A stretch of 64,000 bases of DNA from Actinomycetota bacterium (GCA_021325455.1 JAJPHD010000014.1:85380-149379); one strand, 5' to 3'; positions 1 to 10,220 are shown, counted from the stretch's first letter. The notes: a model not told the origin generated them from the sequence alone. Numbers and translations: made by a program.

Positions 1-1869
1 CCTGGCCTCGTGGCGCTCCTCCTCGGTCACCGCCGCCTCCTCCCCCTCCACCGGTGCCATCGCCTCGCCGATCACGAGCGAGGGATGGCGGCGGGAGCGC
101 AGGCGGGCCAGCAAGGCGCTGGCCCGTCCCGGCTGGGGCGCCTCGAAGTCCCGGACCCGCCGCAGTCGCTCGGCGGCGATCTCGGCTCTCCCCAGCTGGC
201 CCACTACCCGGTCGCCGTCCACCACCGGCAGCGAGTCGATCCCCCGCTCCATCAGGTGGGTGAGGGCCGTGAGCAGGAACTCGCCGGGCACGAGGGGGCG
301 GACCTCCCGGGTGGCGAGGGGACCTACGGGCTCCCCCGGGCTGGCCTCCTCCAGGTCGGTGGCCCGGGCCAGCCCCAGGTAGCGGCCGTCCTCGTCCACC
401 ACGGCCACGGCCGAGGTGCCGGCCTCCCTCAGGAAGTGGGAGGCGTCGCCGACGGGCGTGCCTGAGTCCACGGCCACGGGCTCGGCCATGACCTGGCGGA
501 CCACCCGCATGCGCAGCAGGTCCACCTCGGCGTTGAAGTCCACCCGGAACCCCCGGTGGGAGAGCTTCTCGGTCATGATGCGGTCCTCCAGGAACAGCTC
601 CGCCACCAGCTCGGCGGTCGCCACCCCGATCATGAGGGGGACCACCATGCTGTACTGGCCGGTGACCTCGAAGGCGAAGACCACCCCGGTGAAGGGGGCC
701 TGGGCAGCGGCCCCGAAGGTGGCTCCCATGGCCACCAGGGCGAAGGCGGCCGGGCTCACGTGGAGTGCCGGCCAGGCGTGGGCGAAGGCGTCCCCGAGCA
801 GGCCGCCCATGGTGGCCCCGATGAGGAACATGGGGGCCAGGGTCCCTCCCGAGGTCTGGGAGGCCAGGGAGATCCACCACGCGAAGAGCTTGGTGACGAG
901 CAGGGCCGCCAGGGCGGCCATGGCGAAGTGCCCGTTCAGGGTGTCGCTGATGGCCGAGTAGCCCACCGACAGCGCCCTCGGGTCGAACAGGCCGATCACC
1001 GAGAAGCCCACCGCCCCGATAGCGGGCCACCAGAACATCTTGATGGGCAGCTTGCGGAAGGACGCCTCGATGGCGAACAGCCCCTTGTTCAGGATCACGG
1101 CCAGGACGCCGGCTGCCAGACCCACGATCCCGAACAGCCACAGGCCACCCAGCCCTACCCGCAGGGTGCTGTGCACGGCGAAGAGGGGGGTGGTCCCGAA
1201 GGCGAGCATCCTGACCCCGGCCGCCACTGCCGAGGCGATGGCCACCGGGACGATGGTGCGCAAGGACCGCTCGAAGAGGAGCAGCTCCACGGCCAGCACC
1301 ACCGAGGCCAGGGGGGCGTTGAAGGTGGCGGCCATCCCCGCCGCCGCCCCCGTGGCCAGCAGAATCTTGCGCTCGGCGGGTGACACTGGCAGGACCTGGC
1401 CCACCAGCGAGCCCAGGGACCCCCCCGTGACGATGATCGGTCCCTCGGCGCCGAAGGGGCCGCCGGTGCCGATGGCGATGGCTGCCGACAGCGGCTTGGC
1501 CAGGGCGGCACGGGGGGGGATGCGGCTCTCCCTGACCAGGATGGCCTCCAGCGACTCGGGGATCCCATGGCCCCGGATGACCGGCGACCAGACCGCCAGC
1601 AGCGACACCAGCAGGCCCCCGATCACTGCGGTGAGGATGATGAGGGGGGACGGGTGGTAGTGGCGGAGGGTAGGCAGGGTGAAGCCCACGTCGTGGAGAA
1701 GGGTCAGGTGGCTGATGAACCCGATGAGGGCGAACAGGGCCAAGGCGGCCCCCCCGCCGGCCAGCCCCAGCCCGGCGGCCACCACCGACAGCAGCCACAT
1801 GCGGGGAGGGGTGGTCTGCCCGGCCACCCGGCGGCGGACGTCAGGGAGCAGGGAGCCGATATGGGTCAC
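1..1869 (-). CDS. ClC-family chloride channel/transporter with C-terminal CBS pair (3' end beyond window)
   Basis: Membrane chloride channel or H+/Cl- antiporter of the ClC family. About 623 codons lie in the window and the frame is still open at base 1, so the C-terminus is missing. Selectivity motifs are visible: GHGIPE at residues 100-105 and GGPFGAEGP at 136-144 (the GxEGP filter), followed by a small-residue stretch AAGMAATFNAPLA. Hydrophobic segments fill the first ~440 residues. Residues ~454-585 form two CBS domains, usually nucleotide-sensing regulatory modules, followed by an acidic tail. The GTG at 1869 is chosen because it sits just after the stop of the upstream dehydrogenase gene (1871-1873), implying coupled translation; an ATG at 1800 is the alternative. 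Last visible gene of a DUF1028/dehydrogenase/ClC operon. Confidence 0.85.
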   Translation of the reverse strand, partial: MTHIGSLLPDVRRRVAGQTTPPRMWLLSVVAAGLGLAGGGAALALFALIGFISHLTLLHDVGFTLPTLRHYHPSPLIILTAVIGGLLVSLLAVWSPVIRGHGIPESLEAILVRESRIPPRAALAKPLSAAIAIGTGGPFGAEGPIIVTGGSLGSLVGQVLPVSPAERKILLATGAAAGMAATFNAPLASVVLAVELLLFERSLRTIVPVAIASAVAAGVRMLAFGTTPLFAVHSTLRVGLGGLWLFGIVGLAAGVLAVILNKGLFAIEASFRKLPIKMFWWPAIGAVGFSVIGLFDPRALSVGYSAISDTLNGHFAMAALAALLVTKLFAWWISLASQTSGGTLAPMFLIGATMGGLLGDAFAHAWPALHVSPAAFALVAMGATFGAAAQAPFTGVVFAFEVTGQYSMVVPLMIGVATAELVAELFLEDRIMTEKLSHRGFRVDFNAEVDLLRMRVVRQVMAEPVAVDSGTPVGDASHFLREAGTSAVAVVDEDGRYLGLARATDLEEASPGEPVGPLATREVRPLVPGEFLLTALTHLMERGIDSLPVVDGDRVVGQLGRAEIAAERLRRVRDFEAPQPGRASALLARLRSRRHPSLVIGEAMAPVEGEEAAVTEEERHEAR

Positions 1870-1870
1870 A

Positions 1871-4861
1871 TCACGACAATATCCGGTGACGATCTTGTTG
1901 CCCGCCCCGGGCGTACCAGGGCTCTTCGTCTCCGCTCACCGCCTGAGCGCCTCTACTGGCGCCCATCCCCGGGTCCAGCACCTCAGCCAGGTGGAGCACC
2001 CTCTGGCCGGTGGCCTGCTCTATCTGGGTCCTGCAGCTGAAGCCGTCCGCCACCAGCAGCGCTCCCGGCCCGGCCCGCTCTACGGCGGGCAGGAGGTCCC
2101 GCTGCGCCACCGCCATGGAGACGGCGTAATGGCCGGCCTCGAAGCCGAAGTTCCCGGCCAGGCCGCAGCAGGTGGGGGGCACCACGTCCACATCCAGGCC
2201 GGACCGGGCCAGGAGGGCCTCCTCGGCACCCATGGTGAGCACCGCCCGTTGATGGCAGTGGTACTGGACGAGGGCCGTCCCCGAGCGGGGAGGGGGGTTC
2301 CACCCGGGCGCCAACCGGCCCAGGGCCTCGCCCAGGGTCATCGTCAGCCCCGCCAGGCGCTTGGCCCCCTCGTCGGCGCCCAGGAGCTCCGGTCCATCGG
2401 AGCGGAGCATGGCGGCGCAGGAGGGCTCGAGCACCACGACCGGCGTGCCTGCCGACAGCCAGGGGGACAGGGCATCCACGGTGCGGGACAGGACCCGGCG
2501 GGCCACCCCCAGCTGGCCTGTGGACACCCAGGTCAGCCCACAGCAGAGGGCCTGGCGGGGGAGCGAGACGGCCAGCCCGGCGGACCGGAGGACCGAGGCG
2601 GCGGCTCGGCCTACCTCGGGATGGAAGTAGTTGTTGAAGGTGTCGGGCCACAGCAGCACCGACGGCCCGTTGCCGGGGTGGTCTGCCACCAGTCCCTGGT
2701 TGGCGGCCCAGTCCCGCAGGGTCTGCCTGGCGTAGCGGGGGAGGGGGCGCTCCCGGGCTATGCCTCCCGCCCGCTTCACCAGGCCGCCGAGGCCGGGGGT
2801 GGCCCCGACCAGGTTGAGCACCCGGGGCGCTCGGGACGCCAGCAGGGACCAGGCTGGCAGCCACCCCATCGAGTAGTGGGCGGGAGGGCGCGGCCGCCCC
2901 CGGTAGTGGTGGGCCAGGAACTCTGCCTTGTAGGTGGCCATGTCCACTCCCACCGGGCACTCGGCCCGGCAGCTCTTGCATGCCAGGCACAGGTCGAGGG
3001 CGTCGAGGACGGCCTTGGAGCGCCAACCGTCCGCCACCACGTCACCCTGCAGCATCTCGAACAGGAGCCGGGCTCTTCCCCGGGTCGAGTCCTCCTCCTT
3101 GCCCGTGACGAGGTACGAGGGGCACATGGCGCCGCCCTCCCGGCGGCGGCACTTGCCCACCCCCACACAGCGCAGGGCCGCCCGGTGGAAGCGGTTGCCG
3201 TCCCTGGGGTAGGAGAAGTAGGTGCGTACCGGCACCGGCCGGTAGGTGGGCCCCAGTCTCAGGTCCTGGTCCAGGGGGGCCGGCCTCACGACCTTCCCCG
3301 GGTTCATCCGGCCCTCGGGGTCCCAGATGTCCTTGAACCGGGCGAAGGCTTGCACCAGGTCGGGGCCGAACATCCGGTCCAGCAGCTCCGCCCGGGCCTG
3401 GCCGTCGCCGTGCTCTCCCGACAGCGATCCCCCCAGGCCGGCGACCAGGTCGGCGGCTTCCTCCACGAAGGAGCGGAACGTGGCTATGCCGGCCGCCGTG
3501 GTGAGGTCGAAGTCGATCCTGGTGTGTATGCAGCCGTGGCCGAAGTGGCCGTACACGGAGCCGGCGTAGCCGCGCTCCTCTTCCAGCCGGCGCAGGCCCC
3601 GCAGGTAGTCGCCCAGCCGCTCGGGAGCCACGGCGGCGTCCTCCCAGCCTCCCCAGCGAGGTGCCTCCCCGGGAGGGAAGGTGGTGACACCGAGGGCGGC
3701 CTCGCGCACGCTCCATATGCGCTCCTGGCCCTCCGGGTCGCCCACCAGTGTCACCGACGGCCATCGGCTGCCGCCGGTCACGGCAGCGGCCAGCCGGTGC
3801 GCAGCCTCGGAGGCCTCGGCGGGCGTGGACCCCCCCACCTCGGCCAGGAGCCATCCCGCGCCCTCGGGCAGGAGATCGAGGCCCGCTGATCCCCGCCCGC
3901 CCCCGCGCCGCTCGTAGGAGACGAGCCGGTCGTCGAAGCCCTCCAGGCCGATGGGGCCCTCGGCCATGACGGCCGGCACGGCGTCGGCGGCGGCTACCAC
4001 GTCCGGATAGCCGAGCACGGCCAGGGCCCGGTGCTCGGGGATCTCCACCAGCTTGACCTCCGCCGACAGCACGGTGGCGCACGTCCCCTCGGTCCCGACC
4101 AGCGCTCGGGCCACGTTGAAGCCGCGTTCGGGAAGGAGCTCGTCCAGGTTGTAGCCGGAGACCCTCCTCGGGATCTGGGGGAAGCGGGACCGGATGAGGG
4201 GGGCGCAATGGTCCACCAGGTTCTTCATGCCCTGGTAGAGCTCGGCCCGGCGTCCCCCGCCGGCCACGATGGCCTGCAGCTCCTCCTCGCTGGTGGGGCC
4301 GACCGTGAGGCGCAGGCCGTCGTAGGTCAGCACCTCCAGGGACTCCACGTTGTCCACCGTCCTCCCGGCGATGATGGAGTGCACCCCGCAGGAGTTGTTG
4401 CCGATCATGCCGCCCAGCGTGCAGCGGTCGTGGGTGGCCGGGTCGGGCCCGAAGGTGAGGCCGTGGTCCCGGGCGGCCCGGCGCAGGTCGTCGAGCACCG
4501 TCCCGGGCAGGACCCTTGCCCGCCTCCTGGCCGGGTCTATCTCGGCCACCTGGCGCATGAACCGAGAGCAGTCGATGACCAGGGCCCGGTTGCAGGCCTG
4601 GCCGGCCAGGCTGGTCCCCCCGCCCCGGGGGAGCACCGCCGCCCCCCAGCGGCGAGCCACGGCCAGAGCCGCCTCCACGTCAGAGGCATCGAGGGGTGCC
4701 ACCACCCCCAGGGGCACGTGGCGGTAGTTGGAGGCGTCGGTCGAGTACATGGCCCGAGCACCGGTGTCGAACCGCACCTCCCCCCGGACCTCCTTCTCCA
4801 GGTCGGACCGGAGGCTGGGCCCGACCGCCTTGTCCAGGCTCCGCCCGTCGCGTCCGCTCAC
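1871..4861 (-). CDS. FAD-linked oxidase/Fe-S (YdiJ-like) 2-hydroxyacid dehydrogenase fusion
   Basis: A 996-residue fusion of an FAD_binding_4/FAD-oxidase domain with a GlpC-like iron-sulfur and CCG-domain half, the architecture of E. coli YdiJ and of D-lactate/D-2-hydroxyglutarate dehydrogenases. FAD motifs: RGGGTSLAGQ at 79-88 and the TLGGMIGNNSCG stretch near 148-159. Fe-S cysteines occur near 563-580 (CVGVGKC ... CP) and near 624-640 (CLACKSCRAECP). Two CCG motifs, CCGLT near 774 and CCGLAG near 900, plus YHCHQ complete the C-terminal half. It probably oxidises a D-2-hydroxyacid and passes electrons to the quinone pool; the substrate cannot be read from sequence. GTG start overlaps the stop of the DUF1028 gene (GTGA), so the two are translationally coupled. 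Confidence 0.85.
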   Translation of the reverse strand: MSGRDGRSLDKAVGPSLRSDLEKEVRGEVRFDTGARAMYSTDASNYRHVPLGVVAPLDASDVEAALAVARRWGAAVLPRGGGTSLAGQACNRALVIDCSRFMRQVAEIDPARRRARVLPGTVLDDLRRAARDHGLTFGPDPATHDRCTLGGMIGNNSCGVHSIIAGRTVDNVESLEVLTYDGLRLTVGPTSEEELQAIVAGGGRRAELYQGMKNLVDHCAPLIRSRFPQIPRRVSGYNLDELLPERGFNVARALVGTEGTCATVLSAEVKLVEIPEHRALAVLGYPDVVAAADAVPAVMAEGPIGLEGFDDRLVSYERRGGGRGSAGLDLLPEGAGWLLAEVGGSTPAEASEAAHRLAAAVTGGSRWPSVTLVGDPEGQERIWSVREAALGVTTFPPGEAPRWGGWEDAAVAPERLGDYLRGLRRLEEERGYAGSVYGHFGHGCIHTRIDFDLTTAAGIATFRSFVEEAADLVAGLGGSLSGEHGDGQARAELLDRMFGPDLVQAFARFKDIWDPEGRMNPGKVVRPAPLDQDLRLGPTYRPVPVRTYFSYPRDGNRFHRAALRCVGVGKCRRREGGAMCPSYLVTGKEEDSTRGRARLLFEMLQGDVVADGWRSKAVLDALDLCLACKSCRAECPVGVDMATYKAEFLAHHYRGRPRPPAHYSMGWLPAWSLLASRAPRVLNLVGATPGLGGLVKRAGGIARERPLPRYARQTLRDWAANQGLVADHPGNGPSVLLWPDTFNNYFHPEVGRAAASVLRSAGLAVSLPRQALCCGLTWVSTGQLGVARRVLSRTVDALSPWLSAGTPVVVLEPSCAAMLRSDGPELLGADEGAKRLAGLTMTLGEALGRLAPGWNPPPRSGTALVQYHCHQRAVLTMGAEEALLARSGLDVDVVPPTCCGLAGNFGFEAGHYAVSMAVAQRDLLPAVERAGPGALLVADGFSCRTQIEQATGQRVLHLAEVLDPGMGASRGAQAVSGDEEPWYARGGQQDRHRILS

Positions 4862-5772
4862 CGGGGCCGCCCCTCTCCGAGGAGGGTCGCCATCAGTCCG
4901 GGGTCATCGGGGAGGAGCCCGGCGGCTGGCAGCCGCTGGAGGAGGGCTCGCCACCCCGGGTGCAGGGAGAGGGGACCGGCCAGGGCCTGCCCCGCCTCCT
5001 CGAGGTGGCCCGCCCCCGCCAGGGCCACGCCGGCCCAGAAGCCCAGCTCGGGGTTGCCCGAGCGCCCCGCCACGGCGACGGCCGCTTCGTACTCGGCCAG
5101 GGCCCGGGATGGGTCATCGGCGAGAAGCTGCTCGGCCTCGTTGGCCCGGGCATAGGCCAGGGAGAGGCTCACCAGCCGGCGCACCTCACCCAGGGGGTCA
5201 GGGTGGTCGTCCACCCTGACATCCACCACCCGGTCGGCCCACGGCCGTCCGCTGGGTTGGCCCGCCACCACCAGGACCGCCGCCGACTGGCGGCCCCTCA
5301 CGTCGCCACCCGCCTCCTCGGCCGCCTCCAGGGCCAGCAGCAGGCGCTCGGGGAAGGGGGCCTCGGAGGAGCCCTCGAAGGCATCGCCCATGGCCTCGGG
5401 AACGCCGGCCTCGGCCATCATGTTGGCCTGGGCCGTCCAGCCATCCCCGCTGACATGGCCCGCCTCGGCGATGCAGGACGAGCCGGTGTGGGTGGCCACC
5501 CGGCCGGCGGCGTCGACCACCCCCACCTGGCGGATGGCGGCATCAGGATCGGCCACCACCAGCCCCGGCAGGGCCTGGGGAGCGGAGCGCCCGGCGGCCA
5601 GCAGCTCCAGGGCCAGGGGACCATAGGAGGGGTCGGCCATGGCTTGGGTGGCCACTGCTCCGACACCTGAACGGGCCCAGGGCACGACCGAGCCCACGGA
5701 GAACCAGTGGGACTGGACGGCCACGCCCAGTTGGCCGGTGGTGGGGTCGCGGGCCACGAGGGAGTAGGTCAT
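4858..5772 (-). CDS. DUF1028 family Ntn-hydrolase-like protein
   Basis: 304 residues. The N-terminal ~220 residues match the DUF1028 family: MTYSLVARDP start, GQLGVAVQSHWFSVG, a GVGAVATQA segment, and GWTAQANMM. The family has an Ntn-hydrolase-like fold; its substrate is not established. The remaining ~80 residues are Ala/Leu-rich and helical, as in family members with a small C-terminal repeat domain. It is the first gene of the operon that continues into the YdiJ-like dehydrogenase with a 4-nt overlap. The ATG is preceded by TAGCGT with 6 nt between, so the mRNA is probably leaderless and this start is well supported. No signal peptide is visible. Confidence 0.8.
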   Translation of the reverse strand: MTYSLVARDPTTGQLGVAVQSHWFSVGSVVPWARSGVGAVATQAMADPSYGPLALELLAAGRSAPQALPGLVVADPDAAIRQVGVVDAAGRVATHTGSSCIAEAGHVSGDGWTAQANMMAEAGVPEAMGDAFEGSSEAPFPERLLLALEAAEEAGGDVRGRQSAAVLVVAGQPSGRPWADRVVDVRVDDHPDPLGEVRRLVSLSLAYARANEAEQLLADDPSRALAEYEAAVAVAGRSGNPELGFWAGVALAGAGHLEEAGQALAGPLSLHPGWRALLQRLPAAGLLPDDPGLMATLLGEGRPR

Positions 5773-5778
5773 GGCCGG

Positions 5779-5784
5779 ACGCTA
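5779..5784 (-). promoter_or_regulatory. -10 element (TAGCGT) of the DUF1028 operon
   Basis: TAGCGT on the minus strand ends 6 nt before the ATG at 5772, with no Shine-Dalgarno in between. This fits a leaderless transcript. Confidence 0.55.
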
Positions 5785-5789
5785 TCGCG

Positions 5790-5827
5790 GGAGCCGCCGT
5801 CGGCCCGAAAGGCCAGACGGCGGCTCC
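5790..5827 (-). terminator. Hairpin after the first peptide-binding protein gene
   Basis: Near-perfect inverted repeat: a 16-bp stem (GGAGCCGCCGTCGGCC and its partner with one bulged base) closed by the loop CGAAA. It lies 6 nt past the stop of the 5834-7708 gene. There is no U-tract, so termination is inferred from stem strength and position. Confidence 0.6.
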
Positions 5828-5833
5828 GGGAGC

Positions 5834-7708
5834 TCACTTCTTCTTGGTGTAGTACCAGTAGGCGGGGGTGATGGTGGTGAACGGGTTCTGGGGGGTCACG
5901 CCCTTCAGGTTGGACCTGATCAGCGTGAGCTGGAAGTAGGGGAGGGGCTGCCAGATGACCGGGGCCTGCTCGACCAGGTAGTTCTGGTACCTGTCCAGAG
6001 CCGCCTGCGCCTGGCTGGGCTTGGCCAGATGGGTGGCCTGGATGTTGGCGTCGTTGGTCTTGTCGCAGTAGCTGCCCGAGTTGGACCCGGCCCCGCAGGC
6101 GAAGATCTCACCCCCGGTCGGGTAGTAGTCGGGGGCGTATATCCACCCTGCTCCCCAGTTCTCCATCTCCCAGGTGCACTTGGGGCCGACCTTGCAGGGG
6201 GCGGAGTTGGCCACGACCGTGTCGAAGGGGGCCTCGCTCAGGTGGATGACGATGCCCGCCTGGGCGGCGTTGGACTTGTAGGTCTTCATGGACTGGTCTA
6301 TCTCGGGCACACCGCTCTCGTATTGCAGGTCGAAGTTCATGGTGGCCCCCGCCTTCACCCCTGGCCCGCAGTTGTGGCTGCCCGACCCGGGAGAGGTGCA
6401 GGTGGCCACCCCGTGCTCGATGGTCCAGCCGTGGCTGGTAATGAGGCCCTTGGCCTTGGCGACGCTGAACGGGAAATGGTTCTTCTTCTCGAAGGGCGAG
6501 GCAAAGGGGTTGCGCGGCACGACCGGGACTGGCCCGTAGGTGGGGAAGGCGAAGCCGTGGTAGATGCTCTGGATGACCCCCTTCTGGTCCATCAGCGTCT
6601 GCAGGGCGTGGCGCACGTAGAGCTGGCGGAAGATGGGCCCGACCGTGGGGTTGTTGAAGTTGAGGGGGAAGTAGTTGACCTCCCAGGGGGCCCACGGGGC
6701 GAGGGTGTAGCCGAGAGAGGCTAGGCGGGACTTCTGGGGCAGGTCGGCGAAGGGTAGGTACCCGACATCGGGGCCCCGGCCCGACGTCACATCGTTGTAC
6801 TCGGACGACTCGGTGGTGAAGGGCTCCTCTATGAACTTGGAGAGCGATGGCTTCACCGGTCCCGAATAGTCGGGGTTGGGCACGAAGACCGAGTAGCCCG
6901 TGGTCTGGTACTGGGACAGCTTCCAGGGGCCGTCCACGATCTTCCACAGGGGGTTGGTGGCGTAGGTGTGGACGTCCTTGGACTGGGCGGTGAGGAAGCG
7001 GTACACCGGGCCGCACTTGGAAGCCGAGGCGGCGCAGCCGCCGCTACCGGGCTTGGCTCCCATGTGGGTGATGTCCCAGGCCTCGGGCATGGGGGTGATC
7101 TGGGAGAGCTCGTTGTAGAGGAACCAGGTGTGGTTGTAGGCCTTGTTGAGGGTGAACTGGACGGTGGTCGCGTTGAGGGCCTTGGTCGAGACGACGTTGT
7201 CGGGGTAGTTGCCGGGTACGTAGGCGGCCCAGTTGGCCTTCTCCTCGGTCACCATGTGCTGCCAGAAGAGGACGTCGGTGGCCGTGACCGCCTTGCCGTT
7301 CGACCACTTGTAGGGCTTCAGCTTGACCGTGACGGTCTTGCCCCCGCCGGACCACACCGGCAGCTGGGCCAAGGAAAGGCTCTCGTTCACGAGCGGCTTG
7401 CCATCCTTGCCGAACCAGTAGAGGGGGCGGAACATGAGCTGCTGGAACTGGGAGATGTTGGTGGTGCTGAAGTATGTGAGGCCCATGAAGGGCAGGATGA
7501 AGTTGGGGACCTGGCCCGCCGGGATCGCCCAGGTGGCCGTTCCTCCCTTCACCCTGGCACTGGCTGACACCGTGGTGCTCGAGGAGGCGCTCGCCGATGA
7601 CGGCGTGGTCGAGCTGGTGGTGCTCTTGGCCCCACCACAGGCGGCGAGGAGCAACCCGGCGGTCACGGCCGCAGCGGCCCCTCCTGACAGGCGTCGGAAC
7701 AGCTTCAT
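5834..7708 (-). CDS. ABC transporter peptide-binding lipoprotein (family 5), paralogue 1
   Basis: Family 5 extracellular solute-binding protein (OppA/DppA type), 624 residues, membrane-anchored outside the cell and delivering oligopeptides or similar solutes to the permeases. Signal peptide MKLFRRLSGGAAAAVTAG ends in the lipobox LLAAC, with lipidated Cys ~24, followed by a Ser/Thr-rich linker. Typical internal features are the LKPYKWSNG and VTATDVLFW segments and a C-terminal VIWQPLPYF. The ATG at 7708 is chosen over the in-frame ATG at 7726 because AAGGGGG lies at the right distance upstream. It is related to the two binding proteins at 12379 and 14409 but is transcribed separately, divergent from the ATPase gene. 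Confidence 0.88.
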   Translation of the reverse strand: MKLFRRLSGGAAAAVTAGLLLAACGGAKSTTSSTTPSSASASSSTTVSASARVKGGTATWAIPAGQVPNFILPFMGLTYFSTTNISQFQQLMFRPLYWFGKDGKPLVNESLSLAQLPVWSGGGKTVTVKLKPYKWSNGKAVTATDVLFWQHMVTEEKANWAAYVPGNYPDNVVSTKALNATTVQFTLNKAYNHTWFLYNELSQITPMPEAWDITHMGAKPGSGGCAASASKCGPVYRFLTAQSKDVHTYATNPLWKIVDGPWKLSQYQTTGYSVFVPNPDYSGPVKPSLSKFIEEPFTTESSEYNDVTSGRGPDVGYLPFADLPQKSRLASLGYTLAPWAPWEVNYFPLNFNNPTVGPIFRQLYVRHALQTLMDQKGVIQSIYHGFAFPTYGPVPVVPRNPFASPFEKKNHFPFSVAKAKGLITSHGWTIEHGVATCTSPGSGSHNCGPGVKAGATMNFDLQYESGVPEIDQSMKTYKSNAAQAGIVIHLSEAPFDTVVANSAPCKVGPKCTWEMENWGAGWIYAPDYYPTGGEIFACGAGSNSGSYCDKTNDANIQATHLAKPSQAQAALDRYQNYLVEQAPVIWQPLPYFQLTLIRSNLKGVTPQNPFTTITPAYWYYTKKK

Positions 7709-7784
7709 GTCGATGCCCCCTTGCATGGCTGGCAGGGCCGCCGCCGAGACGGTCCCCGACGGCGATCGGGCATGGTAGCGCGCT

Positions 7785-7790
7785 TGTCAA
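7785..7790 (-). promoter_or_regulatory. Possible -35 box (TTGACA) for binding-protein gene 1
   Basis: A perfect TTGACA on the minus strand lies ~77 nt before the start. No convincing -10 hexamer is found at 16-18 nt; a TACCAT occurs only 7 nt further on. Weak call. Confidence 0.25.
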
Positions 7791-7998
7791 CTCCAGGGTT
7801 GGCACCCCCGGATCGCCGCCATGGGGGATGAAGGGCTACCATCGGGGGCCAGCGACCATCAGTGAGGGTGGGACCTCCGGAGGGGGACGGTCCACGCACC
7901 GAGGGAGGCCGATGTCAGTCCCGCTCCTCTCAGTGCGTAGCATTGATAGGAACGCCGGGAGTCTCCGGCGAACATGCCTGGCAAGGAGTAGAGGCCCA

Positions 7999-10158
7999 GT
8001 GGTCAATGTGCTCGAAGTCGAGGACCTGCGGACCCATATCCGCATGCGTCATTCGACGGTGGAGGCGGTCGACGGCGTCTCCTTGACGATCGCCCCCGGC
8101 GAGACGGTGGGCCTGGTGGGGGAGTCCGGGTGCGGCAAGTCCATGACGGGCATGTCGATCATGCGGTTGCTTCCCCCCGGCGGCCACATCGTGGGTGGCA
8201 CCGTGAAGCTCAACGGCCGGGAGCTGACCACCCTGTCCGACGCCGAGATGCGCCACGTGAGGGGGAACGAGGTGGCCATGGTCTTCCAGGACCCCATGAC
8301 CTCGCTCAACCCCACCATGACCATCGGCGACCAGATCGCCGAGCCGGTGCGCATCCACCGGCGCGTGTCTAAGAAGCAGGCCATGGAGCGTGCGGCCGAG
8401 GTGCTCACGCTGGTCGGCATGCCCAAGCCCCTCGAGCGCCTGAAGGCCTTTCCCCATCAGCTCTCCGGTGGGCTGCGCCAGCGCGTGGTGATCGCCATGG
8501 CGCTGGCCTGCGAGCCCAAGCTCCTCATCGCCGATGAGCCCACCACCGCCCTCGACGTCACGATCCAGGACCAGATCCTCACCCTGCTCGACGACCTCAA
8601 GTCTCGGCTGCACATGGGCATGTTGCTCATCACCCACGACATGGGGGTCATCGCCGGGCGGGCCGACCGGGTCATGGTCATGTACGCCGGGCGCATCGTG
8701 GAGTCGTCCGACACCTGGACGATCTTCCACAAGATGCGCCATCCGTACACGGCCGCCCTCCTCGAGTCCATCCCCGACCTGGAGACCGACCGCACCAAGG
8801 TCCTCTACAGCATCCCGGGTCTGCCGCCCGACCTCTCGCACCCTCCCAAGAACTGCCGCTTCGCACCCCGGTGCCGCTACGCCCAGAAGAAGTGCCAGGA
8901 GGAGGACCCGCCCCTCGGGGGCCCCGACCCGAAGCATCCCTTTGCCTGCTTCTTCCCCGTGGACGGCCCGAGGGAGAAGGGGGCTGCCGCCGAGGAGGAC
9001 GGCGCCGCCCCGGTCCAGGTCTGGGCCCGCCCCCGTGCCGGGGAGGGCATGACGGGCGAGGAGGCGGCCGCCCTGGACCAGGGGGTCCCTGCCGAGCTGG
9101 TGCCGAGCTCCCCTGCCAACGGTTCGACGGGGGACCCGCTCCTCGTCCTGGACCACGTGGTGAAGGAGTTCCCCATCACCAAGGGCGTGCTCCAGCGCCA
9201 GGTGGGCTCGGTCAAGGCCGTCTCGGATGTCTCGTTCACCGTGGCCCGGGGGGAGACCTTCGGGTTGGTGGGGGAGTCGGGCTGCGGCAAGACCACCCTG
9301 GGCCGCCTGGTGGTAGCCCTGGAGAAGCTGGACTCCGGCCACATTTTCTTCGATGGCGAGGAGGTGTCCAAGCTGCGGGGTGCCGCCCTGAGGCGCAAGC
9401 GCCGGGACCTCCAGCTCATGTTCCAGGACCCCTACGCCTCCCTCGACCCCCGGATGCGGGTGGTCTCCACGCTGCGTGAGCCGCTGGTGGCCCAGCACAT
9501 CGGCACCCGGGCCGAGCAGGAGGCCCGCATCCGTGAGCTCCTGGCCGAGGTGGGCCTGTCCGACCGGGCCATGGGGCTCTACCCCCATGAGTTCTCAGGT
9601 GGCCAGCGCCAGCGCATCGGCTTCGCCCGGGCCCTCACCCTCGAGCCCCAGCTCATCGTGGCCGACGAGCCCGTGTCGGCCCTGGACGTGTCGATCCAGT
9701 CCCAGGTGCTCAACCTCATGCGCCGTCTGCAGGCCCAGCGCGACCTGACCTACATCATCATCTCCCACGACCTGTCGGTTGTCCGCTACCTGGCCGACCG
9801 GATCGGGGTCATGTACCTGGGCAAGCTGGTCGAGATCGGCCCCGGCTCGGAGATCTACGCCCGGCCGGCCCACCCCTACACCGCCGGACTGCTGGAGGCC
9901 ATCCCGGTCCCCGACCCGGCCAAGGAGAAGGTGAAGAGCGGCAAGGAGGCCATGAAGGGCGAGCTGCCCTCCGCCGCCAACCCCCCCTCGGGGTGCCGCT
10001 TCCGGACCCGGTGCCCGCGGGCCCAGCAGATATGCGCCGAGGAAGAGCCGCCGCTGCGTCCCTTCAGCCACAACGGCCACGAGGCGGCGTGCCACTTCCC
10101 GCTGCAGACCCCAGTAGCCCTGCCCCAGCCGGCGGCGGCAAGCACCAGCAGCTCCTGA
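7999..10158 (+). CDS. Fused dual-ATPase subunit of oligopeptide ABC transporter (DppD-DppF/OppD-OppF type)
   Basis: 719-residue cytoplasmic protein with two complete ABC domains in one chain. Domain 1: Walker A GESGCGKS near 41-48, signature LSGGLRQR near 155, Walker B LLIADEP near 175. Domain 2: GESGCGKTT near 425, FSGGQRQR near 532, LIVADEP near 552. Each is followed by the oligopeptide-transporter C-terminal Cys cluster ([14 protein letters not shown] and [14 protein letters not shown]), which marks the Opp/Dpp subfamily. The GTG start at 7999 is chosen because AAGGAG lies 10 nt upstream and the domain starts at once ([10 protein letters not shown]); in-frame sequence further upstream looks non-coding. 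It energises the permeases encoded on the other strand at 10351-12293. Confidence 0.9.
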   Translation: MVNVLEVEDLRTHIRMRHSTVEAVDGVSLTIAPGETVGLVGESGCGKSMTGMSIMRLLPPGGHIVGGTVKLNGRELTTLSDAEMRHVRGNEVAMVFQDPMTSLNPTMTIGDQIAEPVRIHRRVSKKQAMERAAEVLTLVGMPKPLERLKAFPHQLSGGLRQRVVIAMALACEPKLLIADEPTTALDVTIQDQILTLLDDLKSRLHMGMLLITHDMGVIAGRADRVMVMYAGRIVESSDTWTIFHKMRHPYTAALLESIPDLETDRTKVLYSIPGLPPDLSHPPKNCRFAPRCRYAQKKCQEEDPPLGGPDPKHPFACFFPVDGPREKGAAAEEDGAAPVQVWARPRAGEGMTGEEAAALDQGVPAELVPSSPANGSTGDPLLVLDHVVKEFPITKGVLQRQVGSVKAVSDVSFTVARGETFGLVGESGCGKTTLGRLVVALEKLDSGHIFFDGEEVSKLRGAALRRKRRDLQLMFQDPYASLDPRMRVVSTLREPLVAQHIGTRAEQEARIRELLAEVGLSDRAMGLYPHEFSGGQRQRIGFARALTLEPQLIVADEPVSALDVSIQSQVLNLMRRLQAQRDLTYIIISHDLSVVRYLADRIGVMYLGKLVEIGPGSEIYARPAHPYTAGLLEAIPVPDPAKEKVKSGKEAMKGELPSAANPPSGCRFRTRCPRAQQICAEEEPPLRPFSHNGHEAACHFPLQTPVALPQPAAASTSSS

Positions 10159-10191
10159 GGGGCTCCTGACAGGACGAAAGCGACAGGGCGA

Positions 10192-10220
10192 AAGGGGCGG
10201 GCCCCGAGGGCCCGCCCCTT
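10192..10220. terminator. Bidirectional terminator hairpin
   Basis: Perfect 13-bp inverted repeat (AAGGGGCGGGCCC and its complement) with a 3-nt loop, followed by a pyrimidine-rich stretch. It lies between the convergent ATPase gene (ends 10158) and the DppC-like gene (ends 10351). Confidence 0.7.

Noticed and set aside
1679..3889. Very long plus-strand open frame
   Set aside because: It is antisense to the YdiJ-like gene with its intact FAD and Fe-S motifs; the frame exists only because GC-rich DNA has few stops.
7597..7998. N-terminal extension of the fused ATPase
   Set aside because: Runs antisense through the signal peptide of binding protein 1, is Trp/Ser/Pro-rich, and ends at a GTG with a good ribosome site.
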